In this document: one piece after another, positions 40,978 to 49,382 of the stretch
Layout: each line of letters begins with the position of its first letter
How positions within the stretch are numbered: position 1 is the first letter of the stretch
Assembly: GCA_050246875.1 (NCBI GenBank)
Contig: JBFWVF010000001.1
Span: 434,001 to 498,000 of the forward strand
Reading direction: 5' to 3'
Source of the DNA: SHWB01 sp050246875
GTDB taxonomy: Bacteria; Pseudomonadota; Alphaproteobacteria; UBA6615
Length of the DNA: 64,000 nucleotides
Notes under the pieces: generated by a model
What the model was told of the DNA's origin: nothing
What the model saw: only the letters and a program-made list of their open reading frames with translations
The model's database searches: none
Made by a program: the position numbers and the translations under genes

Positions 40978-42105
40978 ATGCGCCTCGCCGACCTGCCGAC
41001 ACCGGCCCTGCTGCTCGACCGGCGGCGACTCACGGCCAACCTTGCAGCGATGCGTGGCCGTTCTGTGGCAAGCGGCATCCGGCTGCGTCCGCACCTCAAG
41101 ACGGCCAAGTCCGTCGCGGTCGCCCGGCTGGCGCTGGGCGCCGAGACCGGCCCGATCACCGTCTCGACCCTCGCCGAGGCCGAGTATTTCGCCGGCCACG
41201 GCTTCACCGACATCACGCTCGCCGTCGGCATCGTGCCGGCCAAGCTCGACCGCGCGGCCGCCCTCCTCGGCACCGGCGTGCAACTCGGCCTGCTGACCGA
41301 CGATCCGGCGACGGCGCGCGCCATTGCCGCGCGTGGCGCGGCGCTGGGCGTCACCTTTCCCGTCCATATCGAGATCGACTGCGGCGGCCGCCGCGCCGGC
41401 CTCGACCCCGCCGACCCCGCGTTGCTCGAGATCGCGCTCACCCTGCACGCGGACACCGGCGCCGCACTGGCCGGCGTCCTGACCCACGCCGGCCACAGCT
41501 ACCATCAGCGCGGCCAGGCCGCGCATGCCGCCATGGCCGACGAGGAGCGTATCGCCGTGACCGCCGCGGCCGCGCGCCTGCGCGAGGCCGGCCTGCCCTG
41601 CCCCGTCGTCAGCGCCGGCTCGACGCCGACAGCAGTCGCCGGCCGCGACTGGAGCGGCGTCGACGAGCTGCGCCCCGGCGTCTACATGTTCATGGACCTC
41701 GACCAGCACGCCCTCGGCGTCTGCGCGACGGACGAGATCGCCCTCAGCGTGCTGGCGAGCGTCATCGGCCACAACCGCCGTGCCGGCCACCTGCTGCTCG
41801 ACGCCGGCGCGCTCGCGCTCTCGAAGGACGTTTCGGCCGACGCTTTCGCGCCGGGTACGGGCTACGGGCTCGTCTGCGACGCGGTGACTGCCGCACCGGT
41901 GCCCGGCCTCGCCGTCGCCGCCGCGGCGCAGGAGCACGGTGTCGTGCCGGTCGGCGACGCGGCGCTGTTCGACCACTTTCCGGTCGGCGCGCGTGTCCGC
42001 GTCCTGCCCGTTCACGCCTGCCTCACGGCGGCAGCGTGGGATCATTACGTTGTGGTCGACGGCGACGCGGCGGTCGACCGCTGGGACCGCTGCGCCGGCT
42101 GGTAG
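40978..42105 (+). CDS. DSD1-type PLP enzyme (D-threonine aldolase / D-serine dehydratase-like)
   Basis: A 375-residue fold-III PLP protein. The Schiff-base Lys is K41 in RPHLKTAKS. The N-terminal TIM-barrel shows VSTLAEAEYF, IEIDCGGRRAGL and GSTPTAV (phosphate binding). The C-terminal beta-domain has the zinc ligands H346 and C348 in PVHACLTAA, followed by DHYVVVDG. The family includes metal-dependent D-threonine aldolase, D-serine dehydratase and beta-hydroxyaspartate aldolase types, so the exact substrate is uncertain. Beta-hydroxyaspartate aldolase (Bhc pathway) belongs here too, but no bhc partners are in the window. It is convergent with mcd, one base between the two stops. Confidence 0.88.
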   Translation: MRLADLPTPALLLDRRRLTANLAAMRGRSVASGIRLRPHLKTAKSVAVARLALGAETGPITVSTLAEAEYFAGHGFTDITLAVGIVPAKLDRAAALLGTGVQLGLLTDDPATARAIAARGAALGVTFPVHIEIDCGGRRAGLDPADPALLEIALTLHADTGAALAGVLTHAGHSYHQRGQAAHAAMADEERIAVTAAAARLREAGLPCPVVSAGSTPTAVAGRDWSGVDELRPGVYMFMDLDQHALGVCATDEIALSVLASVIGHNRRAGHLLLDAGALALSKDVSADAFAPGTGYGLVCDAVTAAPVPGLAVAAAAQEHGVVPVGDAALFDHFPVGARVRVLPVHACLTAAAWDHYVVVDGDAAVDRWDRCAGW

Positions 42106-42106
42106 G

Positions 42107-43789
42107 TCAGTTGGCGCCTTCGCGGCCCAGCAGGCCGCGCGCGATGATATCGGCCTGGATCTCGGCCGCGCCCTCGAAGATGTTGAGGATGCGGGCGTCG
42201 CACAGCACGCGCGAGACGGGATACTCCTCAGCATAGCCGTTGCCGCCGTGGATCTGCACCGCATTGTCCGCGGTCGACCAGGCGACACGCGCGCCGACGA
42301 GCTTGGCCATGCCGGCGACGATGTCGCAGCGCCGGCCCGAGTTCTTCTCGCGCGCGGCGTGGTGGACGAGCTGGCGCACCATCATGATCTCGACCGCCGC
42401 CCAGCCGAGCTTGCCGGCGATGCGCTGGAAGTCGGCGATGGGCCGGCCGAACTGGCGGCGCTGGGTCGCGTATTCCAGGCCCAGTTCCAGCGCGCTCTGC
42501 GCCACGCCGATGGCGCGCGCGCCGGTCTGGATGCGCGCCGTCTCGAAAGTCGCCATGAGCTGGCGGAAGCCCTCGCCCTCGACCTCGCCGAGCAGCGCCT
42601 CGCGCGGCTGGGCATAGCCATCGAAGGCGATCTCGTACTCCTTCATGCCGCGATAGCCGAGGACGGAAATCTCCGTGCCCGACATGCCGGCGGCGGGAAA
42701 CGGTACCTCGACCGTGCCGCGCGGCTTTTCCACGAGGAACATCGAGATGCCGCGGAAGCCGTCCTCCTGCGCGCCGGTACGCGCCAGCAGTGTCAGCATG
42801 TCGGCACGCGCCGCATGCGTCGACCAGGTCTTGGCACCGCTGATGCGCCAGCCGCCGCCGTCGCGCGTCGCCCGCGTGCGAACCGAGGCGAGATCGGAGC
42901 CGACATCCGGCTCGGTGAACGCGGCGGCCGGCAGCACCTTGCCGGTGGCGATGGCCTCCAGCCAGCGCTGCTTCTGGCCCGGTGTGCCCGCCTTGTCGAT
43001 CATCTCGGCAGCGATGTCAGAGCGCGTGCTGAGCGAGCCGACAGTGAGGTAGCCGCGGCACAGCTCCTCGGTGACCACACACATCGCCACCTTGTCGAGG
43101 CCGAGCCCGCCCCACTCGGCCGGCACGGTGACACCGAACACGCCGAGCGCCGCCATCTCCTCGATCAGCCCGAGCGGTATCAGCGCGTCCTTGCGGTGCC
43201 AGTCCTGCGCGAAGGGCACGACCTTCTCGTCGGCGAAGCGACGGAACTCGTTCCGCATCATCGCGTGCTCGCCGTCGAGGCCGGGATCGCCGCAGGAACC
43301 GCTCTCGCGCAACAGGGCGGCGATGGCGAGCCGCAGGCCCGGCGTACCGCCGACGGCGATGAGGCGCAGCGTCGCCGGATCGGCCAGAGTCTCGCCCGGC
43401 GCGAGCCCGAGGTCATCGGGCCGCACGACCTCGTCCTGGCTCATGGCGATGCCGTGGACAAGCTGGGCGAGATAGCCGCCGAAGCCGGCCTGCAGTATCA
43501 GGCGTTCCAGTTCACCGAGGCGGCCGGCCTCTTCCAGTCCCTCGGCCCATGCCAGCAACGCCGCCAGCGCCTGGGCGTATGACGCGGTCCAGGCATAGCC
43601 GTGCGCGGCGAACTGGTGCTCGTGCAGGCGCTTGCGGTCGAGCTTGCCGCCGGGCGCCACCGCCGCCGCGAGATTGCGGTGGGCAGCGCCGACATGGGCA
43701 CGGACATCGGCGAGCGCACCACGGCACAGCGCGAACAGTTCGCGGGTCGGCAAGGCGACGACGGCGCTGCCTGCGACACTGGCAGTCAC
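42107..43789 (-). CDS. mcd: (2S)-methylsuccinyl-CoA dehydrogenase
   Basis: A 560-residue flavoprotein of the acyl-CoA dehydrogenase superfamily. It has the long extra N-terminal region (about 160 residues, with QFAAHGYAWTASYAQAL and LILQAGFGGYLAQLVHGIAMSQDE) that marks methylsuccinyl-CoA dehydrogenase. The core shows FTEPDVGSDLASVRTRA, VLGYRGMKEYEIAFDG and the catalytic-base region E539 in NIFEGAAEIQADIIAR. It oxidises (2S)-methylsuccinyl-CoA to mesaconyl-CoA in the ethylmalonyl-CoA pathway for acetyl-CoA assimilation. The other pathway genes (ccr, ecm, mcl) are not in the window. Its position is unlinked to neighbouring genes. Confidence 0.9.
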   Translation of the reverse strand: MTASVAGSAVVALPTRELFALCRGALADVRAHVGAAHRNLAAAVAPGGKLDRKRLHEHQFAAHGYAWTASYAQALAALLAWAEGLEEAGRLGELERLILQAGFGGYLAQLVHGIAMSQDEVVRPDDLGLAPGETLADPATLRLIAVGGTPGLRLAIAALLRESGSCGDPGLDGEHAMMRNEFRRFADEKVVPFAQDWHRKDALIPLGLIEEMAALGVFGVTVPAEWGGLGLDKVAMCVVTEELCRGYLTVGSLSTRSDIAAEMIDKAGTPGQKQRWLEAIATGKVLPAAAFTEPDVGSDLASVRTRATRDGGGWRISGAKTWSTHAARADMLTLLARTGAQEDGFRGISMFLVEKPRGTVEVPFPAAGMSGTEISVLGYRGMKEYEIAFDGYAQPREALLGEVEGEGFRQLMATFETARIQTGARAIGVAQSALELGLEYATQRRQFGRPIADFQRIAGKLGWAAVEIMMVRQLVHHAAREKNSGRRCDIVAGMAKLVGARVAWSTADNAVQIHGGNGYAEEYPVSRVLCDARILNIFEGAAEIQADIIARGLLGREGAN

Positions 43790-43808
43790 GGAACGGTTAC
43801 CTCCAGGA

Positions 43809-45173
43809 TTACGCGGCGCGTCTGGCCGGGACGTCGTGGATGGCGAGCCGGCGGCTCATGTCGGAACCGAAGCGGCGATGCGGATCGACGCGCGCCAGGA
43901 CGGTGCGGAATTCGTCGAGACGGGAGAACATGCGGGCATAGGCCGCCGCCGACATCAGGCCGTCCTTGGCGACATAGAGACGTCCGCCGTGATCGAGCAC
44001 GATACGTTCGAGGCGCGCATGCAGGGCCTCGACGCCCGGCCGGCGCGGCAAGTCGCAGGCGAAGGCCGTACCGCGCATCGGGAAGGACATCATGCCGTCA
44101 CCCGGCCCGCCCATCGGCTTCATCACCGAGGCAATGGAACCCGCCCGCGCGGCTACGATCTCGGCGAGGAAGCGGACGATGCCGCGCTCTGCGCCGGCGG
44201 GGAAGCCGGCATGCACCGACCAGAAGCCGGGACGGCCGTAGACGCGATTGAACCCGGCGATGTGGTCCAGCGGAAAATAGAAGGCGTCGAGCGACTTCCT
44301 CACCTCGACGCCTCCCGCCGGAAGACGGTCATAACGCCGGCGGTTGTAACGAGCGATCAGCTCCGGGCGTAGCAGGATGCGCGGCAGGTCGAACCGCAGA
44401 CGGCGCGCGGCCGGCGCCGGCACCACACCCGCGTCGTCGTCCGCATAGCGGCCTTCCTCGAGGATGCCCCGGCCGAGGGCCCTGCCGCCGGCGAGCGGGT
44501 CGATCCAACCGAACCAGAACGGCGCCTTCTCGCGCGCCGCATCGACTTCGGTGAGGAACGCATCGATGTCGGGGATGCGGCGATAGCGGACGTCGGCGGC
44601 GTTGGCGCGCACCGGCACGAGGCCAAAGGCGACCCTCAGGACGAGCCCGGTCAGCCCCATGCCGCCGATCGTGGCAGCGAACAGGTCGGACTCGATGTCG
44701 CGCGAACAGCGCACGACCTCGCCCGAGGCCAGCATCAGGTCGAGCCATCGCACGTGTCGGCCAAAGCCGCCGACGCTGTGATGGTTCTTCGAATGGATAT
44801 CGTTGGCGATGGCGCCGCCGACCGTCACCGAGGCGGTCGCGGCCGAAACGGGGTAGGTGAAGCCGTGACCGTGGAAGCGCACCGACAGCGCGGCGAAGGT
44901 GACGCCACCTTCAGCCGTGACGACGCCGCTCGCCGGATCGAAATCGAGGATGCGCCCGAGGCCGCCGGTGAGCAGCGCGCGGCCGCCACTGTTGAGCGAT
45001 TCGTCCGCGTAGCAGCGCCCGCCGCCGTGCACGACCAGCGCCGCACCATCGGCCGAGCCGACGCCGGCCTGCATGGCGGCGGCGGCTTCGGCGGCATCGG
45101 CCGGCCGCGCCGCTTCGGTCGGCACCCGGCGGAGGCGCCCCCACGTGGTGAGTGTCGTGGCATGCCACTGCAT
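43809..45173 (-). CDS. FAD-binding oxidoreductase, DprE1-like
   Basis: A 454-residue flavoprotein of the VAO/FAD-PP family. The FAD-binding region contains LVVHGGGRCYADESLNSGG and the segment TVGGAIANDIHSKNHHSVGGFGRHV. The C-terminal half has FWFGWIDPL, EVRKSLDAFYFPLDHIAGFN and ALHARLERIVLDHGGRLYVAKDG. This pattern matches decaprenylphosphoryl-beta-D-ribose oxidase (DprE1)-like proteins rather than lactone oxidases. Gram-negative homologues are thought to act with an SDR partner in making epimerised sugars. It is divergent from the pel locus with 131 bp between starts. A role in polyprenyl-sugar epimerisation is inference. No DprE2 partner is adjacent. Confidence 0.78.
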   Translation of the reverse strand: MQWHATTLTTWGRLRRVPTEAARPADAAEAAAAMQAGVGSADGAALVVHGGGRCYADESLNSGGRALLTGGLGRILDFDPASGVVTAEGGVTFAALSVRFHGHGFTYPVSAATASVTVGGAIANDIHSKNHHSVGGFGRHVRWLDLMLASGEVVRCSRDIESDLFAATIGGMGLTGLVLRVAFGLVPVRANAADVRYRRIPDIDAFLTEVDAAREKAPFWFGWIDPLAGGRALGRGILEEGRYADDDAGVVPAPAARRLRFDLPRILLRPELIARYNRRRYDRLPAGGVEVRKSLDAFYFPLDHIAGFNRVYGRPGFWSVHAGFPAGAERGIVRFLAEIVAARAGSIASVMKPMGGPGDGMMSFPMRGTAFACDLPRRPGVEALHARLERIVLDHGGRLYVAKDGLMSAAAYARMFSRLDEFRTVLARVDPHRRFGSDMSRRLAIHDVPARRAA

Positions 45174-45304
45174 CGGCGAGCCCCTGGAGTCCGCGCCGAG
45201 CATAGGCGTGGCGGAAGGCGCAGGCCAGCGCCCCGCCGGGGCCCGGGTTCCCGACGCACGGCCTCCCGGCTAACATGCCCGGGACGGCAGAGGACGGCGC
45301 ACGG

Positions 45305-46258
45305 ATGGCACGATATCTGGTGACAGGCGGATGCGGATTCATCGGCTCGCACCTCGCCGATGCGCTGGTGGCAGCCGGCCACGGAGTCGTCGTCCTCGAC
45401 GATTTCTCGACCGGACGGCGCGAGAACGCACCGCTCGCGGCGACGGTGGTCACCGGACGCATCGAGGATGCCGATGCCGTCCGCCGGGCCATGACCGGCG
45501 CCGACGGCTGCTTCCATCTCGCCGCCGTGGCCTCGGTCGAACGGTCGCGCGTCGCCTGGGCGGCGACCCACCGCACCAACCTGACGGGCACGATCAACAT
45601 CTTCGACGCGGCGCGGTCGGCCGGGACGGGCGGGCGCACCATCCCCGTCGTCTATGCCTCGTCAGCGGCGGTCTACGGCGACAATCCCGACCTGCCGCTC
45701 GGCGAGGATGCCGCGGCACGGCCGCTGTCGGCCTATGGCGCCGACAAGCTCGGCTGCGAGCTGCACGCGCGCGTGGCTGGCGCGATCCACGGCGTGCCGA
45801 CCGCCGGCATGCGCTTTTTCAACGTCTATGGCCCGCGTCAGGATCCGCGCTCGCCCTACTCCGGCGTCATCTCGATCTTCGCCGGGCGACTGGCCGCCGG
45901 GCAGGCGCCGACGATCAACGGCGATGGCGGGCAGACCCGCGACTTCGTCTATGTCGCCGACGTCGTGGCCCATCTGCGCGCCGCCATGACGAAAGCCGAT
46001 GCGTCGGGGCCGGTATGGAACGTGGCGACCGGGCGCGCCGTCACGATCGCCGAACTGTGGCGGACGATGGCGGCGACGCGCGGCAGCACGCTGGAGCCCG
46101 TACACGGCCCGGCGCGCGAGGGCGACATCCGTCACTCCCTCGGCAGCCCGGCAAGGGCCACCACGGCACTCGGCGTCAGCGCCACGACGCGCCTCGCCGA
46201 CGGCCTCGCCGCGACGCTGGCGGCCCTGCAGCCCGCCGCGACGCGGGGTAGCGGATAG
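45305..46258 (+). CDS. pelX: NAD-dependent sugar epimerase, PelX-like
   Basis: A 317-residue extended SDR. It has the NAD motif TGGCGFIGSH at the start, the SAAVYGDNPDLPL region and the active-site Tyr-Lys in SAYGADKLGCE. It belongs to UDP-hexose 4-epimerases. Its overlap with the first pel gene (TAGTG) places it in the operon, so I assign PelX, the UDP-GlcNAc C4-epimerase reported in Pseudomonas protegens to supply UDP-GalNAc for Pel. Specificity toward N-acetylated sugars is inferred from context. The 131-bp gap upstream (45174-45304) should carry the operon promoter and any c-di-GMP-responsive operator, though none is recognisable. Confidence 0.75.
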   Translation: MARYLVTGGCGFIGSHLADALVAAGHGVVVLDDFSTGRRENAPLAATVVTGRIEDADAVRRAMTGADGCFHLAAVASVERSRVAWAATHRTNLTGTINIFDAARSAGTGGRTIPVVYASSAAVYGDNPDLPLGEDAAARPLSAYGADKLGCELHARVAGAIHGVPTAGMRFFNVYGPRQDPRSPYSGVISIFAGRLAAGQAPTINGDGGQTRDFVYVADVVAHLRAAMTKADASGPVWNVATGRAVTIAELWRTMAATRGSTLEPVHGPAREGDIRHSLGSPARATTALGVSATTRLADGLAATLAALQPAATRGSG

Positions 46259-47112
46259 TGGACCGGCCGGTGACGCGTCGCTTCGCCCTCGCCGCGCTCG
46301 CCGGGCTGGCGACCCTGCCACGCCGCATCGCTGCCGCGGCAACCAGCAGCGTGCGCTGGACGGTGATCTATACCGACAAGGTCGATCCGGCCGCCCTGCT
46401 CGACTACACCGTCATCGTGCTGGACAGCACGCACCACCCGCCGCTGGCGCCGCTGTCCGGCCGCATCGTGATGGGCTATGCCAGCCTCGGCGAGGTCGAG
46501 AACTGGCGGCCCTGGTTCGCGCGTGCGCGCGACGCCGGCATCGTGCTCGACGAGAACCGCAACTGGCCGGGCAGCTTCTTCGTCGACGTCCGCAGCCGGG
46601 CCTGGCAGGACATCGTGCTCGACACCGTCGTGCCCAACGTGATGTCGCAGGGATTCGGCGGCGTCTTCTTCGACACGCTCGACAATCCCCCGCACCTCGA
46701 ACGCACCGACCCCAAGCGATATGCCGGCATGACGCGCGCGGCGGCGTCCCTGGTCGAGGCCGTGCGCCTGCAGTATCCGCAGGCGCGGCTGATGCTCAAC
46801 CGCGGGTACGAACTCCTGCCGCTCGTCGGCGGCGCGATCGACTACGCGCTGGGCGAGTCCGTCTATGCCGACTGGGACTTCGACAAGAAGGCGTACCGGC
46901 TGGTCGAGCACGCCACCTACCAGGAGCAGGTACGCCTGCTGCAGGCCGCGCGCCGGCAGTTTCCGGGCCTGCAGGTGATGACCCTCGACTACTGGGACCC
47001 TGCCGACCGGGCAGGGTTGCGGCGCATCTACCGGGCACAGCGTGCCAACGGTTTCTCGCCCTACGTCGCCACGGTCGAACTCGACCGCCTTGTACCGGAA
47101 CCCGGACGGTGA
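46258..47112 (+). CDS. pelA1: PelA hydrolase-domain protein (GH114/GH166-type galactosaminidase)
   Basis: A 284-residue protein. It starts at GTG 46258, overlapping the epimerase stop (TAGTG). A possible twin-arginine signal (VTRRFALAALAGLATL) exports it. The (beta/alpha)8 barrel shows VIYTDKVDPAALLDYTVIVLD, MGYASLGEVENWR, GGVFFDTLDN (D139) and MLNRGYELLP…ALGES with E200, a candidate catalytic Glu. This is the N-terminal hydrolase half of Pseudomonas PelA (endo-alpha-1,4-N-acetylgalactosaminidase) as a separate gene. It would trim Pel polymer in the periplasm. The deacetylase half is the next gene, overlapping as GTGA. Confidence 0.85.
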   Translation: MDRPVTRRFALAALAGLATLPRRIAAAATSSVRWTVIYTDKVDPAALLDYTVIVLDSTHHPPLAPLSGRIVMGYASLGEVENWRPWFARARDAGIVLDENRNWPGSFFVDVRSRAWQDIVLDTVVPNVMSQGFGGVFFDTLDNPPHLERTDPKRYAGMTRAAASLVEAVRLQYPQARLMLNRGYELLPLVGGAIDYALGESVYADWDFDKKAYRLVEHATYQEQVRLLQAARRQFPGLQVMTLDYWDPADRAGLRRIYRAQRANGFSPYVATVELDRLVPEPGR

Positions 47113-49382
47113 AACGGCTCGCCGCGGCGCTGCTGCTGGCCCTGGTGCTCGCCGGCACGACAGCTACCGCCACCCGTGCCGCGGAGGCGCCCGAGGCGCG
47201 CACCATCCTCGCGCTGTACGACGGCAGCGACGGGCGGCCGGTGCGCTTCACGCGGATCCACACCTGGGCGGAAATGCCCCTCAACTGGCTCGGCCTGCGG
47301 GTGGTCTACCGGGACATCCGCGACGGCCTGCCCGACCTTGCCGGCTATCGCGACCTGCGCGGCATCATCACCTGGTTCGAGGACGACGTCTTCGATGACC
47401 CGGATGCCTACCTCGCCTGGGCCAATGCAGCCATCGACAGTGGCCTGCGCTATGTCGTGCTCGGCTCGCTCGGCGCGCGGGCCTCGCGGCGCGGCGGCGA
47501 GGTGCCCCTGGCGACAATCAACCGCTTCTATGGGCGGCTCGGGCTGCGAACGAGCGACGAATTCGTCGACCTGACCTACGACTGGGACGTGCTGAGCGCG
47601 GATCGCGCGATGGTGGCCTTCGAATACCCGCTCGAAGGGCCCCTGCCGCCGTTCGAACCGACGCGCGCGACCGGCCCGGCGACGCGCGTCCTGCTCTCTC
47701 TCGCCCGCCGCGACGGCCGCGGCGAGCCGGCCGATCTCGTCACCGTCAACGCGGTCGGTGGCGTCGTTTCGCCAGGCTATTCCCATTTCCGCAGCGAGGA
47801 AGCCAATCGTACGCTCTGGCGCATCGATCCGTTCCGTTTCTTCGCCGCGGCCTTCGCCACCGACGATCTGCCACGCCCGGACCCGGCCGTTCTGGTCGGA
47901 CGCCGCATCTTTTACAGCCATATCGACGGCGATGGCTGGCACAACCCGAGCAAGGCCGAGGGCTATACGGTGCGGCGGACGCTGTCGGCCGAAGTCGTCC
48001 GGCGGGAGATCCTCGAACGCTTCCCCGACCTGCCGGTGACGGTGGCGCCGATCGGCGCGGAGGTCGATCCGGACTGGTACGGCACCGAGGAAGCCGAGGA
48101 CATCGCGCGCGACATCTTTGCGATGCCGAACGTCGAGGCCGGCACCCACACCCACACGCATCCCTTCGACTGGCAGTACTTCGCCAGCTATTCGGCGGAG
48201 GCCGAGCGTGCGCTGATCAAGCGCCGCGGCTCGCGCAACGCCGGGCTTGTCGCGCAGGGGCTCGACGTCCTGACCGGCGGCCGCTACGGCACGCAGGCCA
48301 ACATCTATGGCGTCGTCGGCGACGCCGAAGCCGAGGACGACAGCGGCTATGCGCTGCCGCGTCCCTACTTCAAGGAGCCATACACGAACGGCGTCGAGGT
48401 CTATGGCTCCGTAGCCGTGATCGAGCAGCTTCTGCCGCCAGGCAAGGGCGTCCGCGTGCTGCAATGGTCGGGCAACACGCGCCCGTTCGCCGCCGTCGTC
48501 GCGGCCACACGCACGGCCGGCATCCGCAACCTGAACGGCGGCGACACGCGGCTCGATTTCGACTACCCCTCCTACACCACTGTCGCGCCCGTTGGCGTGC
48601 AGGTCGGCGACCAGCGGCAGGTCTATGCCTCGGCGAGCAACGAAAATACCTATACCGACCTGTGGACGCGCAACTACTACGCGTTCCGCAACTATCGCGT
48701 GACCGCCGACAACACCTGGTCTCCGCTGCCGCTCAAGCCGTTCAACATCTACTACCATATGTATTCCGGCGAGCGGCAGGCCAGTGTCCGCGCGCTGATC
48801 GAGAACTACGAGTACGCACGCGCGCAAGAACTCGTACCGATCTTCGCGAGCCACTACGCCGGCATCGGCGACGGCTTTGATGCCGTGCGGCTCGTCCGCC
48901 TCGACGCCGGCGTCTGGCGCATAGAGAGCCGCGACCGCCTGCAGACGATCCGCTTCGACCGCGCCGACGACCGTGCGGTCGATTTCGGCCGTTCCCATGG
49001 CGTGATCGGCCAGCGTCGGGCCAACGGCAGGCTGTACGTCGCACTCGACCCGGCGACCGCAGCTCCGGTCCTCGCCCTGCAACCGGCGGCGCAGGCACGC
49101 GCGACGCCGCAGCCCGCGTACCTCGTTCACGCCCGCTGGCCGGTCCGCGACGTGGCATGGGAGGGCGAGTCCGTGCGCTTCACCGCAGGCGGCTTCGGCG
49201 ACGGCGAGATGCAGTGGCAAATGCCCCGCCAGGGCACCTGGAAGGTGGATGCCCGCCTGCCCGACGGCACGCAAGCGCTGGCCGCGACGAGCGGTACCGA
49301 CGGCATCCTGAATTTCGTGCTGCCCACGCGACCCGGCGCTCAGGTCAGCGTCACAATCCGGCCGGACGATCGCCGGCCATGA
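47109..49382 (+). CDS. pelA2: PelA deacetylase-domain protein (CE18-type)
   Basis: A 757-residue exported protein. It starts at GTG 47109, which overlaps the hydrolase gene stop. A signal peptide (RLAAALLLALVLAGTTATATRA) precedes a Rossmann-like region. The deacetylase catalytic residues are the DGD of YSHIDGDGWHN (about 270-277) and the His pair in AGTHTHTHPFDWQY (about 345-353). A C-terminal beta-rich region (about 620-757) follows. It corresponds to the C-terminal half of Pseudomonas PelA, which deacetylates GalNAc/GlcNAc residues to make Pel cationic. The pelB TPR gene overlaps at ATGA. Confidence 0.88.
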   Translation: MKRLAAALLLALVLAGTTATATRAAEAPEARTILALYDGSDGRPVRFTRIHTWAEMPLNWLGLRVVYRDIRDGLPDLAGYRDLRGIITWFEDDVFDDPDAYLAWANAAIDSGLRYVVLGSLGARASRRGGEVPLATINRFYGRLGLRTSDEFVDLTYDWDVLSADRAMVAFEYPLEGPLPPFEPTRATGPATRVLLSLARRDGRGEPADLVTVNAVGGVVSPGYSHFRSEEANRTLWRIDPFRFFAAAFATDDLPRPDPAVLVGRRIFYSHIDGDGWHNPSKAEGYTVRRTLSAEVVRREILERFPDLPVTVAPIGAEVDPDWYGTEEAEDIARDIFAMPNVEAGTHTHTHPFDWQYFASYSAEAERALIKRRGSRNAGLVAQGLDVLTGGRYGTQANIYGVVGDAEAEDDSGYALPRPYFKEPYTNGVEVYGSVAVIEQLLPPGKGVRVLQWSGNTRPFAAVVAATRTAGIRNLNGGDTRLDFDYPSYTTVAPVGVQVGDQRQVYASASNENTYTDLWTRNYYAFRNYRVTADNTWSPLPLKPFNIYYHMYSGERQASVRALIENYEYARAQELVPIFASHYAGIGDGFDAVRLVRLDAGVWRIESRDRLQTIRFDRADDRAVDFGRSHGVIGQRRANGRLYVALDPATAAPVLALQPAAQARATPQPAYLVHARWPVRDVAWEGESVRFTAGGFGDGEMQWQMPRQGTWKVDARLPDGTQALAATSGTDGILNFVLPTRPGAQVSVTIRPDDRRP

